Shown here: positions 1-8,651 of the stretch, in pieces
Layout of the letters: each line of letters begins with the position of its first letter
Position numbering within the stretch: the stretch's first letter is position 1
DNA from: Porphyromonadaceae bacterium UBA4277
Lineage (GTDB): Bacteria; Bacteroidota; Bacteroidia; Bacteroidales; Muribaculaceae
DNA: 32,534 nt
Assembly: GCA_002395965.1 (NCBI GenBank)
Contig: DGVT01000099.1
Span: 246-32,779 of the forward strand
Direction: 5' to 3'
The notes under the pieces: generated by a model
Told to the model about the DNA's origin: nothing
Database searches by the model: none
What the model saw: only the letters and a program-made list of their open reading frames with translations
Translations under genes and position numbers: made by a program

Positions 1-99
1 GATTGCAAATCCAGCCGAACAAGGATTCTGAATTGCTCAGGCGCCAGCCCTTATGTGGCTTGCAAACAAGTTTACACAGCAATCGACTCGCACTATTAA
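1..99 (+). CDS. Possible C-terminal fragment of an unidentified protein
   Basis: Frame 1 is open from the first base to a TAA at 97-99, giving 32 residues that end in AIDSHY. Its start lies outside the window. The composition (GASPY, Cys, Lys, Tyr) is protein-like, and a strong hairpin follows at 156-207, as expected after the end of a gene. A run of 32 codons can be open by chance, so this is tentative. I do not recognise the protein. Confidence 0.35.
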   Translation, partial: DCKSSRTRILNCSGASPYVACKQVYTAIDSHY

Positions 100-155
100 T
101 CTGTCTTAGAGGGGGTAGTTGCACAGAATATGAGCAACATAAGAATACATAAGAG

Positions 156-207
156 TTTAGACTATAAGTGACAAAGGTGCATAAAGTCCTGTCGCTTATA
201 GTCTAAA
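156..207. terminator. Strong hairpin, probable bidirectional terminator
   Basis: The 18-nt arms at 156-173 and 190-207 are complementary with one mismatch (A opposite G in the middle) around a 16-nt loop. It lies between the end of lpxA (minus strand, ends at 290) and a possible plus-strand gene ending at 99, so it could stop transcription from both sides. There is no long T tract; the ends are only AAA/TTT. The rest of 100-289 shows nothing recognisable. Confidence 0.55.
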
Positions 208-289
208 ATCGTTGTGCGGTTAATTGTCATTCAGAGTGTTTGAACTCTTCGGGCAAACCTTACGCACTGTCTTGTCGTGAAATGGTGCT

Positions 290-1081
290 TTAGAAGTTGG
301 CTCGCACAATGCCACGCTTGCTTGTCTTGACAAAGTCGATAATCACATCGCGTTCGGCCGACGGTTCAATCTCGGCTTCGATTTTGGCAATGGCATCGGT
401 AGTGTTCAGCTTTGAGAAATAGAGTGTGCGGTAAACGCTTTGAATGACTTCAATTTGCTCGTCGGTGAATTCACGTCGCCTTAGTCCGATAGCGTTCACA
501 CCTTCGAACGAGAGTGGGTTGCGTCCGGCCATGGCGTAGGGTGGAATGTCCTTGTTGACATGCGAACCGCCTTGTATCATCACGTGCTGCCCGATGAGTG
601 TGAACTGATGCACGAGCGACCCGCCACCTATTACGGCATAATTGCCTACGACGACTTCTCCAGCCAGTTGCACGGCGTTAGACATGATGATGTTGTCGCC
701 CAGATTGCAGTCGTGTGCCACATGGCAGTAGGCCATGATGAGGCAGTTCCTGCCGATGACGGTTTTGCCCTTTGATGCTGTTCCGCGGTGAATTGTGACG
801 AACTCACGAATTGATGTGCCGTCGCCAATGATGGCCAAGGTGTCTTCGCCCTTGAACTTGAGGTCTTGTGGAATGTCGCTCACGACGGCTCCTGAGTGAA
901 TATGGCAATTATTGCCTATGCGTGCACCGCTACGGATGACGGCGTTGCTGTCGATGATGCAGTTGTCGCCAATCTCGACATTGTCGTCGATAGTGACGAA
1001 CGGGCCTATTTTCACGTTTTTCCCAATGATGGCATTGGGGCTTATGCTGGCCAACGGCTGAAGCTGTTGATTATTGTTCAT
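290..1081 (-). CDS. lpxA: Acyl-ACP:UDP-N-acetylglucosamine O-acyltransferase
   Basis: First enzyme of lipid A synthesis: it moves a 3-hydroxyacyl chain from acyl carrier protein to O-3 of UDP-GlcNAc in the cytoplasm. The 263-residue product, the usual length, opens with left-handed beta-helix hexapeptide repeats (about residues 12-190; runs such as IGKNVKIG and IGDNCIID). HVAHDC at 120-125 holds His123, matching the catalytic His125 of the E. coli enzyme. The C-terminal helical part contains NAIGLRRREF, typical of LpxA. It is the last gene of lpxD - lpxC-fabZ - lpxA, 27 nt after lpxC-fabZ, so co-transcription is likely. Family assignment is secure. Confidence 0.96.
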   Translation of the reverse strand: MNNNQQLQPLASISPNAIIGKNVKIGPFVTIDDNVEIGDNCIIDSNAVIRSGARIGNNCHIHSGAVVSDIPQDLKFKGEDTLAIIGDGTSIREFVTIHRGTASKGKTVIGRNCLIMAYCHVAHDCNLGDNIIMSNAVQLAGEVVVGNYAVIGGGSLVHQFTLIGQHVMIQGGSHVNKDIPPYAMAGRNPLSFEGVNAIGLRRREFTDEQIEVIQSVYRTLYFSKLNTTDAIAKIEAEIEPSAERDVIIDFVKTSKRGIVRANF

Positions 1082-1108
1082 TGAATGGTGTGTAAGTGTG
1101 GTGTTGTT

Positions 1109-2500
1109 TTATTTGTTTTTGATGATTTGTGCCATAAACTCGGCTTCGCTCACTACTTTCTCGCCCACGAAGGCATAGCCTTTCATAACGGCAACGCCGC
1201 GACGTATGGGTGTGAGCAGTGACAGGTAGAACACGAGTGTGTCGCCAGGCACAACCTTCTGGCGGAATTTCACGTTGTCGATTTTCATGAAATAGGTGGA
1301 ATATCGTTCAGGGTCTTCAACCGAGCTGAGCACAAGTATGCCTCCGGTTTGTGCCATTGCCTCTACTTGAAGCACGCCCGGCATGACCGGCTCATCGGGG
1401 AAGTGTCCCTGGAAGAAGGGCTCGTTGGCTGTTACGCATTTCACGCCCACAATGTGCTCGTCGTTCATCTCAATGATTTTGTCCACGAGCTGCATGGGGT
1501 AGCGGTGGGGTAGCATTTTGCGAATTTTGTTGACGTCGAACAGTGGCTCAAGGTTTGGGTCGTAGTTGGGTGCCTGCACGTTCTGGCGTCGCAATTCCTG
1601 TCTGATTTTCTTCGAGAGCTGTGTGTTGAGCTTGTGTCCGGGTCGAGTGGCGACGATGCGTCCCTTGAGCGGCCGGCCTATGAGGGCCAAGTCGCCCAGC
1701 ACGTCAAGTAGCTTGTGGCGTGCGGGCTCGTTCTTGAACAGCAGTGGCTTGTTGTTGAGGTAGCCCAACTCGTTGGCCGGCTTGTGTGGCACGTTCATGA
1801 CATCGGCCAGCTTGTCGAGTTCGTCTTGCTGCATGGGTGTGTCGTAGATTACGATGGCGTTGTCGAGGTCACCGCCTTTTATAAGGTTCATCTGCAGCAG
1901 CGGCATCACCTCTCGCACAAAGACGAATGTGCGGCAGGCGGCAATCTCGTCTTTGAAGTTGGCAATGTTGCTTAGCGATGCAAACTGGTTGCTCAGCACC
2001 GGCGAATCGAATTCGATCATGGTGTCGATCGAGAATTCGTCGTCGGGCAAGACGATGAGTGATGAGCCAGTGTCGGGATCCACGACCTTGATGCGCTGCT
2101 TGACGACGTAGAAGTCTTTTTCGGCATCCTGCTCGATGAAGCCCACTTCCTGTATTTTGGTGGCGAAGATGATGGCGCTGCCATCGAGAATGGGCAGTTC
2201 GGGCGCATTGACTTCGATGACGCAGTTGTCGATGCCGGCAGCATAAAGAGCGGCTAATGCGTGCTCGATGGTGCTCACTTTCACCTCTTTGTGGCTCCGG
2301 CTGGCTACTACGGTGCCGCGCTGTGTCTCGATAACGTTTTCGGCTACGGCTTCGATAGTGGGTGCGCCGTCGAGGTCGATGCGCTTGAAGATATATCCGG
2401 TATTGACATCGGCCGGCTTGAATGTGGCTTCGATGTGAAGCCCGGTGTGCAGGCCTTTGCCGGTGAGGGTGAATTCTTGTTTAAGTGTTCGCTGTTTCAT
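1109..2500 (-). CDS. lpxC-fabZ: Fused UDP-3-O-acyl-GlcNAc deacetylase / 3-hydroxyacyl-ACP dehydratase
   Basis: A two-enzyme fusion of 463 residues. Residues 1 to about 305 are LpxC, the zinc deacetylase that commits the cell to lipid A: zinc ligands His80 (in STIEHALAAL), His262 and Asp266 (in RHKLLD), and the catalytic His289 (RPGHK). Residues about 320-463 are FabZ, the fatty-acid dehydratase: LPHRYP at 330-335, catalytic His366 in FQGHFP and Glu380 in EAMAQ. The fusion is characteristic of Bacteroidota and puts two enzymes that compete for 3-hydroxyacyl-ACP on one chain. It lies 56 nt after lpxD. Both active sites look intact. Confidence 0.96.
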   Translation of the reverse strand: MKQRTLKQEFTLTGKGLHTGLHIEATFKPADVNTGYIFKRIDLDGAPTIEAVAENVIETQRGTVVASRSHKEVKVSTIEHALAALYAAGIDNCVIEVNAPELPILDGSAIIFATKIQEVGFIEQDAEKDFYVVKQRIKVVDPDTGSSLIVLPDDEFSIDTMIEFDSPVLSNQFASLSNIANFKDEIAACRTFVFVREVMPLLQMNLIKGGDLDNAIVIYDTPMQQDELDKLADVMNVPHKPANELGYLNNKPLLFKNEPARHKLLDVLGDLALIGRPLKGRIVATRPGHKLNTQLSKKIRQELRRQNVQAPNYDPNLEPLFDVNKIRKMLPHRYPMQLVDKIIEMNDEHIVGVKCVTANEPFFQGHFPDEPVMPGVLQVEAMAQTGGILVLSSVEDPERYSTYFMKIDNVKFRQKVVPGDTLVFYLSLLTPIRRGVAVMKGYAFVGEKVVSEAEFMAQIIKNK

Positions 2501-2556
2501 TGTAGTGTGATGTGGTGTCGAGTGGTTTTAGACAGTGTGCCAAACCATGACAGGCG

Positions 2557-3597
2557 TTATTTAGATGTTTTGATTGATTCGAGTTGTTTTTTGAGCTGGT
2601 GAATGTCGTCGCTCATTTGTCCCAGGCGCTTGAAGTAAACATTCTGTCGTGCAAAGTCGAGTGCGTTGATAGCCGGTGAACCGAGCAAGCGCTGGTTGCT
2701 ACCCACGCTGTTTGGAATGCCGCTCTGAGCTCCAATCCCGTTGTTGTCGCCCACGGTGATGTGTCCGGCAAATCCCACTTGACCACCTATCATGTTGTTG
2801 TGGCCAATCTTGGTTGACCCGGCAATGCCCACTTGTGCAGCCATGACAGTGTTTTCGCCAATCTCCACGTTGTGGGCCACCTGGATGAGGTTGTCGAGTT
2901 TCACGCCGCGATGAATGATGGTTGCTCCCATCGTTGCGCGGTCGATAGTGGTGTTGGCTCCTATTTCCACGTCGTCTTCGAGAATGACGATGCCAATTTG
3001 TGAAATCTTTTCGTAGGTGCCGTCGGCTTTAGGCGCAAAACCGAATCCGTCGCTGCCTATTACCGTGCCGGCATGCACAGTGCATCGGTTGCCCACCTTG
3101 CAGCCGTGATAAATCTTCACACCCGGGTAGATGGTCACATCGTCGCCTAACGTCACACCGTCGCCAATGTAGGCCTGTGGGTAAATCTTGACGTTTTTGC
3201 CCAGTGTTACGTTCTTGCCAATATAGGCAAAAGCTCCGACATAGGCGTCGTCGGGCACGGTGACATCCTGGCTGATGAATGCCGGTTGTTCAATTCCCTT
3301 CTTTACCGGAGCCATCTGGCTGCTGACAAGGTTGAGCAGGTCGGCCAAGGTCTTATAGGGGTCTTCAACCCTGATGAGTGTGGCGGTTATTTCGTGCTCG
3401 GGTGTGAAATCATTGCTGACTAATACTGCCGAGGCTTGAGTTTGATAGATGTAGTGTGTGTATTTCGGGTTGGCCAGGAATGTGAGGCATCCCTGAGTGG
3501 CTTCTTCGATTTTTGAATAATTATTGATAAGGACGTTGCCGTCGCCTTCTACAGTGCCATGAACCATGGCGGCAAGTTGCTGGGCTGTTATTTCCAT
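2557..3597 (-). CDS. lpxD: UDP-3-O-(3-hydroxyacyl)glucosamine N-acyltransferase
   Basis: Third enzyme of lipid A synthesis: it adds the second hydroxyacyl chain to the free amine made by LpxC. The 346-residue product has an N-terminal uridine-binding domain (about 1-100), a hexapeptide left-handed beta-helix (about 105-310), and a C-terminal helix that should contact acyl carrier protein. IDRATMGAT at 218-226 and LIQVAHNVEIG around His242 match the conserved active-site region (His239 in E. coli). It heads the lpx gene order here. The 158 nt in front of it (3598-3755) hold no clear promoter that I could pin down. Confidence 0.95.
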   Translation of the reverse strand: MEITAQQLAAMVHGTVEGDGNVLINNYSKIEEATQGCLTFLANPKYTHYIYQTQASAVLVSNDFTPEHEITATLIRVEDPYKTLADLLNLVSSQMAPVKKGIEQPAFISQDVTVPDDAYVGAFAYIGKNVTLGKNVKIYPQAYIGDGVTLGDDVTIYPGVKIYHGCKVGNRCTVHAGTVIGSDGFGFAPKADGTYEKISQIGIVILEDDVEIGANTTIDRATMGATIIHRGVKLDNLIQVAHNVEIGENTVMAAQVGIAGSTKIGHNNMIGGQVGFAGHITVGDNNGIGAQSGIPNSVGSNQRLLGSPAINALDFARQNVYFKRLGQMSDDIHQLKKQLESIKTSK

Positions 3598-3755
3598 TCT
3601 AAAAGTCTGTGTTATTCAAATTATCGTGCAAATTTCGCAAAAATCAGTTTAATAGCCAAGTTTACAAGGTGAAAAATCCTAAATAGCAAGTGTTGAGGCA
3701 TCTTGAGTTGAAAAAAAGTACATATTTTGTGCGAAATTGAACAATGCCAGAGTCA

Positions 3756-4136
3756 TTACCGATAGGTGCGCAGTGGCGGTTGGAAAGCTTTAGGAATGTA
3801 ATTGATTTTGAAATTATCGGGGTGCCCGGTAATGACAATTACGTCGTACTGAATGCCTAACTTGAGTTGATAGTATTTTACATAGCCGTTTGCGGCATTA
3901 ATCAGGTTTGTGCGCTTGCGGCGGTTGATGGCGTCGAGCGGGTTGTAGTGCTCGTCGCTTGTGCGTGTTTTCACTTCCACGATGTGCAGCATGCACCTTG
4001 TCGGCTCTTCGGCCACAATGTCGATTTCGAGATGATTCATGCGCCAGTTTTGCTCGCGTATAATCATTCCGCGTGCAATAAGGAAGTCGCGTGCAATGCT
4101 CTCACCCAGTTTTCCCAGCTCGTTGTGTGAAGCCAT
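3756..4136 (-). CDS. YraN/UPF0102 family endonuclease-like protein
   Basis: 126 residues, the normal size for the UPF0102 family. NELGKLGESIARDFL near the N terminus, then LEIDIVAEE (Glu37, Asp39) and HIVEVKTRT (Glu54, Lys56), make up the PD-(D/E)XK-type nuclease core that the family shares. A second conserved block, the basic INRRKRTNLINAANGY, follows. The cellular role is unsettled; Holliday-junction-resolvase-like function is only a structural analogy. It lies upstream of lpxD on the same strand with a 158-nt gap, so it need not belong to that operon. Family call is solid, function is not. Confidence 0.88.
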   Translation of the reverse strand: MASHNELGKLGESIARDFLIARGMIIREQNWRMNHLEIDIVAEEPTRCMLHIVEVKTRTSDEHYNPLDAINRRKRTNLINAANGYVKYYQLKLGIQYDVIVITGHPDNFKINYIPKAFQPPLRTYR

Positions 4137-4155
4137 GTGACAGTTGTTTCAGCAA

Positions 4156-4192
4156 ACATCCGTGGAGATTATTGGTCGATCTCCACGGATGT
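4156..4192 (-). terminator. Hairpin downstream of the outer-membrane protein gene
   Basis: Perfect 14-bp arms at 4156-4169 and 4179-4192 with a 9-nt loop. Read on the minus strand, it follows the stop of the beta-barrel gene at 4216 and is followed by a short T-containing stretch before yraN begins at 4136. Confidence 0.75.
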
Positions 4193-4215
4193 GTAGATTT
4201 GATAGCGTTGGATGT

Positions 4216-4734
4216 TTAGAATTTATAGCTTGCTCCAAGAGAGAACACGCCTTGGTCGATGTCTTTGAGGATTGTGTGGCGGTACTCAAGCGAGAGGCCT
4301 ATTTTTTCGGTGATTTGGTACTGTGCACCGGCACCGAGGTTAAGACCGAAGCGGTTGATGTCATCATGCTCGACGCTTGGGTCAACGCCAAATTCTTTAT
4401 TGAATCCTTTTTCATCAAAACTTAACGATGAGAAGTTAAGTCCCACGATAGGGTAAAGGTATAATTTCTCTTGATAAACGTTGATGAGGTAATGTGCGTT
4501 AAGATTGGCATCCCACATCGATTCGTAGTTTTTCTTGAAAAAGTAGTTGAAGCCTACCTCGGCTCGCAAGTGGTCGATGATCGTGTACTGGAACTTGGCT
4601 CCGAGACCTAAATTCTCGATTTTGCTACCATAGTTCAGGTTGACGCCGGCAGCTATGTCGCCCTTATAGGCTTGTGCCATTGCTGTTGTGGCAGTTAGTG
4701 CGATAGTAAGCGCTAATGCAAAAATTTTTTTCAT
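4216..4734 (-). CDS. Outer-membrane beta-barrel protein, small porin-like
   Basis: The start chosen is the ATG at 4734, which gives a clean signal peptide (MKKIFALALTIALTATTAMAQ) and a 172-residue precursor; an in-frame upstream start would put 24 unrelated residues in front. The mature part alternates polar and hydrophobic residues in beta strands (for example AAGVNLNYGS, RAEVGFNYFF, LGLNLGAG, LSLEYRHTIL) and ends in an aromatic residue (GASYKF), the usual signal for outer-membrane insertion. It fits the general outer-membrane beta-barrel family with about eight strands. Ligand and role cannot be told from sequence. It is monocistronic, divergent from the symporter at 4876 and followed by a hairpin. 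Confidence 0.82.
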   Translation of the reverse strand: MKKIFALALTIALTATTAMAQAYKGDIAAGVNLNYGSKIENLGLGAKFQYTIIDHLRAEVGFNYFFKKNYESMWDANLNAHYLINVYQEKLYLYPIVGLNFSSLSFDEKGFNKEFGVDPSVEHDDINRFGLNLGAGAQYQITEKIGLSLEYRHTILKDIDQGVFSLGASYKF

Positions 4735-4772
4735 GATCAGAAAAAGTTTGTAGTTACTATAAATTTGAGATG

Positions 4773-4780
4773 CGAAATTA
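4773..4780 (-). promoter_or_regulatory. Possible -7 box for the beta-barrel gene
   Basis: On the minus strand it reads TAATTTCG, one mismatch from TAnnTTTG, about 40 nt before the ATG at 4734. No good -33 TTTG was found at the right distance, so this is weak. Confidence 0.3.
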
Positions 4781-4875
4781 CAAAATAAATTCAACAGTGA
4801 TAACAATATGGCTGAAAAATTTCATTTTTCTGCTGTTTTGGTGTAATTTTACTGACCTTAAACAATCAAAGTGAA

Positions 4876-6318
4876 ATGAACGAAGTGTTTTCAGCCGATG
4901 GTGGCCTTAACCTTGCACTGACATGGCTTAATGATGCCCTGTGGACCTATTTGTTAATCGGTGTCCTGGTGTTGTGTGGCTTGTATTTTTCATGGCGCAC
5001 AAAGTTTGTTCAATTCCGTTATGTGCATGAGATGATTCGCGTGTTGGGCGAGTCGGTGCCTCGCGGCTCGACGTCACAAAGCCACAAGCATGTGTCTTCT
5101 TTTCAGGCATTTGCAGTGTCGGTCGCAACCCGAGTGGGAACCGGTAATCTTGCCGGCGTAGCGACTGCCATAGCCTTAGGTGGTCCCGGGGCTGTTTTCT
5201 GGATGTGGGTAATAGCCCTTATCGGGTCGGCCACGGCATTTGTCGAGAGCACACTCGCCCAGCTCTTCAAGCGCCATAGTGATGATGGCACCTTTGTGGG
5301 TGGGCCGGCCTATTACATGCTTTACGGCATGCGCAGCCGGTGGATGTCGGTTCTCTTTGCCGTGCTGCTCACTCTCACCTTCGGCCTGTCGTATAACTCA
5401 ATACAGAGCAATACCATTTGCGATGCAATGCACGAGGCCTTCGGCTTCGATCGCCTTGTGGTGGGTGTGGCGATAACATTCTTGTCGCTGGTCATCGCTT
5501 TCGGCGGCATTCGCCGCATAGCCCGAGTGAGCAGTGTGCTGGTGCCGGTAATGGCCTTAGGCTACTTTGTGCTGGCCTTAGTGGTTGTGCTTATGAACGT
5601 CAGACTTGTGCCTCACATGTTTAAGGTTATAATTGAGAGTGCATTCGGGGTGGGGCAGTTTGCCGGTGGTGCCATTGGCGCAACCATCATGATGGGCATC
5701 AAGCGCGGCTTGTTCAGCAATGAGGCCGGCGAGGGCTCGGCTCCCAATGTTGCGGCGGCAGCTCATGTCAGTCACCCTGTGAAGCAGGGCTTGATACAGG
5801 CTTTGGGCGTTTTCACCGACACTCTGCTCGTGTGCAGTTGCACAGCATTCATCATCCTCATCAGTGGCGTGTATGATGGCAGCAATCTTAATGGCATAGT
5901 GCTCACCCAAGCATCGCTGTGCTCGCAGATAGGCGACTGGGGCACAACATTTGTGGCTATTGCCATTCTGTTTTTCGCATTCAGCAGTATAATAGGAAAC
6001 TACTATTACGGAGAGGCTAATGTGCGTTTTCTCACTAACAGCAAGTGGGTGCTGATGGTCTATCGGTTGCTTTCGGCCGGGTTGATGGTGCTTTTCGGCG
6101 CACTGGCCAGCCTTGACTTGGTGTGGAGCATAGGCGACCTGTGCATGGCATTGCTCACAATGTGCAATCTTGTTGCAATTCTGTTTCTTGGGCGCTATGC
6201 CTTTATGTTGCTTGACGATTACCGTAGTCAGCGCCGCAATGGGACGCGTGACCCCGTCTTCAGTAAGAAAAAGTTTCCCGAAATAGCCGATGCCCTTGAG
6301 GGCTGGCCCGAGGGTTAA
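4876..6318 (+). CDS. Sodium:alanine/glycine symporter (AGCS family)
   Basis: A 480-residue inner-membrane carrier with about eleven hydrophobic segments. Family marks are TRVGTGNLAGVATAI (85-99), GGPGAVFWMWV (102-112), GGPAYYM, and the conserved KRGLFSNEAGEGSAPN block in the middle followed by VSHPVKQGLIQALGVF. Members take up alanine or glycine with sodium ions; the exact substrate here is not shown. The start at 4876 is the first Met in a frame that leads directly into the first membrane helix. The gene is divergent from the outer-membrane protein gene, with a weak promoter-like TAATTTTA at 4844-4851. It is followed by a galactose operon with its own promoter, so it is probably transcribed alone. 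Confidence 0.93.
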   Translation: MNEVFSADGGLNLALTWLNDALWTYLLIGVLVLCGLYFSWRTKFVQFRYVHEMIRVLGESVPRGSTSQSHKHVSSFQAFAVSVATRVGTGNLAGVATAIALGGPGAVFWMWVIALIGSATAFVESTLAQLFKRHSDDGTFVGGPAYYMLYGMRSRWMSVLFAVLLTLTFGLSYNSIQSNTICDAMHEAFGFDRLVVGVAITFLSLVIAFGGIRRIARVSSVLVPVMALGYFVLALVVVLMNVRLVPHMFKVIIESAFGVGQFAGGAIGATIMMGIKRGLFSNEAGEGSAPNVAAAAHVSHPVKQGLIQALGVFTDTLLVCSCTAFIILISGVYDGSNLNGIVLTQASLCSQIGDWGTTFVAIAILFFAFSSIIGNYYYGEANVRFLTNSKWVLMVYRLLSAGLMVLFGALASLDLVWSIGDLCMALLTMCNLVAILFLGRYAFMLLDDYRSQRRNGTRDPVFSKKKFPEIADALEGWPEG

Positions 6319-6361
6319 GTGCATGAATATTTGTTAATAGAATAAAATAAAAACTGCAATA

Positions 6362-6394
6362 TTTGATATATAAAATAATAAAATTGTAACTTTG
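6362..6394 (+). promoter_or_regulatory. Bacteroidota-type promoter of the galactose operon
   Basis: TTTG at 6362-6365, a 21-nt spacer and TAACTTTG at 6387-6394 match the TTTG/TAnnTTTG consensus of the Bacteroidota primary sigma factor. galK starts 43 nt downstream. Confidence 0.75.
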
Positions 6395-6437
6395 GTTTCC
6401 GATTAAAACCGAAAATAGAAACTTAAATAAATAAATT

Positions 6438-7571
6438 ATGAAAGAAAGAATTAAATCGCTGTTTAACAGCCGTTTTGGAACTAATGGTACTTTTTATGCT
6501 TCGGCCGGTCGCATCAATCTGATTGGTGAACATACCGACTACAATGGTGGTTTCGTTTTCCCTGGTGCAATCGACAAGTGCATCATGGCTGAGATTAATA
6601 TCAACGGAACCGACCGCGTGCGTGTGTATAGTGCCGACTTAGATGCATACTGTGAGTTTGGGCTGAATGAGGAAGATGCTCCTAAAGAACAGTGGGCTCG
6701 TTACATATTTGGCGTTTGCCGCGAGGTGATTAAGCGTGGATTTGTTGTTAAGGGCTTTGACACGGTGTTTGCCGGTAATGTGCCCCTGGGCGCAGGCTTG
6801 TCGTCGAGTGCTGCCTTAGAGTCGTGCTTTGCATTTGCTCTGAACGACCTGTTTAATGATAATAAGATCGAGAAATTTGAGTTGGCTCTGATCGGTCAAT
6901 CTACCGAGCACAACTATTGTGGCGTGAATTGTGGTATCATGGATCAGTTTGCATCGGTGTTTGGCAAGAAAGACCACCTTATGCGTCTTGACTGCCGTTC
7001 GTTAGAATATGAGTATTACCCGTTCAAGGCCGATGGGTATAAGCTCGTGCTGCTTGACTCGAAGGTGAAACATGAGCTCGTTGACTCGCCCTATAACAAG
7101 CGTCGTGAATCATGTGAGCGTGTGGCTCGCACCTTAGGCGTTGAAACTTTGCGTGATGCCGACATGGCGATGCTCGAAGCTGCCCGCGACCGCATCAGCG
7201 ACGAGGACTTCATGCGTGCCCGCTATGTGATAGGCGAGAAGCAGCGCGTGCTCGACGTGTGCGATGCATTGCAGCGCGGCGACTTCGAGACTGTGGGACG
7301 TTGCATGTATGAAACACACCATGGCCTCTCAAAGGACTATGAGGTGAGCTGTGTGGAACTTGATTACCTTAACGATATAGCCCGCGAGTGCGGCGTGACT
7401 GGCTCGCGCATAATGGGCGGTGGCTTTGGTGGCTGTACGATTAACCTTGTCAAGGATGAGCTCTACGACAACTTTATTGCTACAGCTAAGGCGAAATTCA
7501 ACGAGAAATACGGACATGAACCCATCGTTTATCCAGTAATCATCAGCGATGGTGCTCACAAGTGTGAATAA
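6438..7571 (+). CDS. galK: Galactokinase
   Basis: Phosphorylates alpha-D-galactose with ATP to galactose 1-phosphate, the first committed step of galactose use. All three GHMP-kinase motifs are present in a 377-residue protein of normal length: the galactokinase signature GRINLIGEHTDYN (24-36), the ATP loop PLGAGLSSSAALE (116-128) and GSRIMGGGFGGC (322-333). Asp169 in NCGIMDQF is the likely catalytic base, with Arg25 as its partner. It is the first gene behind a strong promoter and is followed 2 nt later by galM. Galactokinase is well supported against other GHMP kinases by the EHTDYN signature. Confidence 0.97.
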   Translation: MKERIKSLFNSRFGTNGTFYASAGRINLIGEHTDYNGGFVFPGAIDKCIMAEININGTDRVRVYSADLDAYCEFGLNEEDAPKEQWARYIFGVCREVIKRGFVVKGFDTVFAGNVPLGAGLSSSAALESCFAFALNDLFNDNKIEKFELALIGQSTEHNYCGVNCGIMDQFASVFGKKDHLMRLDCRSLEYEYYPFKADGYKLVLLDSKVKHELVDSPYNKRRESCERVARTLGVETLRDADMAMLEAARDRISDEDFMRARYVIGEKQRVLDVCDALQRGDFETVGRCMYETHHGLSKDYEVSCVELDYLNDIARECGVTGSRIMGGGFGGCTINLVKDELYDNFIATAKAKFNEKYGHEPIVYPVIISDGAHKCE

Positions 7572-7573
7572 TA

Positions 7574-8629
7574 ATGAAATTCTATATTGAATCATCCTCT
7601 TCGCCCAAAGGCGAAATAACACTCTATAGGCTTGAAAATGAGAGCGGAGCCAGTGTTACGCTGTCGTCGTTAGGAGCCGGAATAACTTCAATCGTGGTGC
7701 CTGACTGCGATGGTAACTTAGATGATGTGGTGCTGGGGTATAAAAATCCAGCCGATTATCTCTATGACGGTCCATGTGCCGGTAAGACTCCCGGGCGATA
7801 TGCCAACCGCATAGCCGCCGGTCATCTTGAGGTGGGAGGCAAAGTCTATCAGCTCGCTATCAACAATGGACCAAATGCGCTGCATGGCGGTCCCGAAGGT
7901 TTTCAAAACCAGATATGGGACTCGGAGATGCAAGGCAACGACCGCGTGGTGTTCACGTTAGTAAGTAGTGATGGCGATGAGCACTATCCGGGCGAGTTGC
8001 AGGTGCGTGTGGCCTATACATGGACCGAAGACAACGTGCTCAAAATAGAACTTAATGCGGTGAGCGATGCCGACACTGTTGTCAATCTGACAAACCACAC
8101 CTATTTCAATCTTGCCGGCGAAAATTCGGGTAGTGTGTTGGAGCAGGAGATGAAACTGAATGCTTCGACCTATCTGCCTACCGATGAAACTCTAATCCCT
8201 ACCGGGGCGTTTGACCCTGTGGGGAATACCCCGATGGATTTCAGGTCGTTCAAGTCTTTAGGACGCGACATAAAGCAAGATTTCCCTGCACTCAAGTATG
8301 GTAAGGGCTATGACAACTGCTGGGTGATTGACGGAGCCACCGATGGCAAGCTTCACACGGCAGCCATTCTGCGCAACCGAGCTAATGGTCGTGTGCTTGA
8401 AGTGGTCACCGATCAGCCCGCTGTTCAGGTCTATACCGGTAACTGGCTTGCTGGCTCACCTGTGAGTAAAAGCGGACGCAGCTACAACGACTACGATGGT
8501 GTGGCAGTGGAATGCCAGGGTATGCCCGACGCTCCCAATAAGCCGCAGTTCCCATCGCAGCTGCTAAAGGTCGATGGCGAATATAATCGCCTGATATTCT
8601 TTGATTTTTCAACAATGCCTAAAGATTAA
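7574..8629 (+). CDS. galM: Galactose mutarotase (aldose 1-epimerase)
   Basis: Interconverts the beta and alpha anomers of galactose, supplying the alpha form to GalK. The 351-residue beta-sandwich protein carries the family residues in order: TPGRYANRI (72-80), His104 in NALHGG, His175 in TNHTYFNL (proton donor region), Asp247 in GYDNCW and Glu313 in AVECQGMPDAPN (catalytic base). It starts two bases after the galK stop, so the two are translationally linked. There is no signal peptide, hence cytoplasmic. Confidence 0.95.
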   Translation: MKFYIESSSSPKGEITLYRLENESGASVTLSSLGAGITSIVVPDCDGNLDDVVLGYKNPADYLYDGPCAGKTPGRYANRIAAGHLEVGGKVYQLAINNGPNALHGGPEGFQNQIWDSEMQGNDRVVFTLVSSDGDEHYPGELQVRVAYTWTEDNVLKIELNAVSDADTVVNLTNHTYFNLAGENSGSVLEQEMKLNASTYLPTDETLIPTGAFDPVGNTPMDFRSFKSLGRDIKQDFPALKYGKGYDNCWVIDGATDGKLHTAAILRNRANGRVLEVVTDQPAVQVYTGNWLAGSPVSKSGRSYNDYDGVAVECQGMPDAPNKPQFPSQLLKVDGEYNRLIFFDFSTMPKD

Positions 8630-8651
8630 CTTTAATTATTAATATATTATA

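Noticed and set aside
4735..4806. 24-codon N-terminal extension of the beta-barrel protein
   Set aside because: It would precede a complete signal peptide and covers the likely promoter.
5578..6324. 248-codon open frame on the minus strand under the symporter gene
   Set aside because: It is fully antisense to a clear AGCS transporter, its product is Cys/His/Gln-rich without any motif, and it has no promoter or ribosome-binding context.
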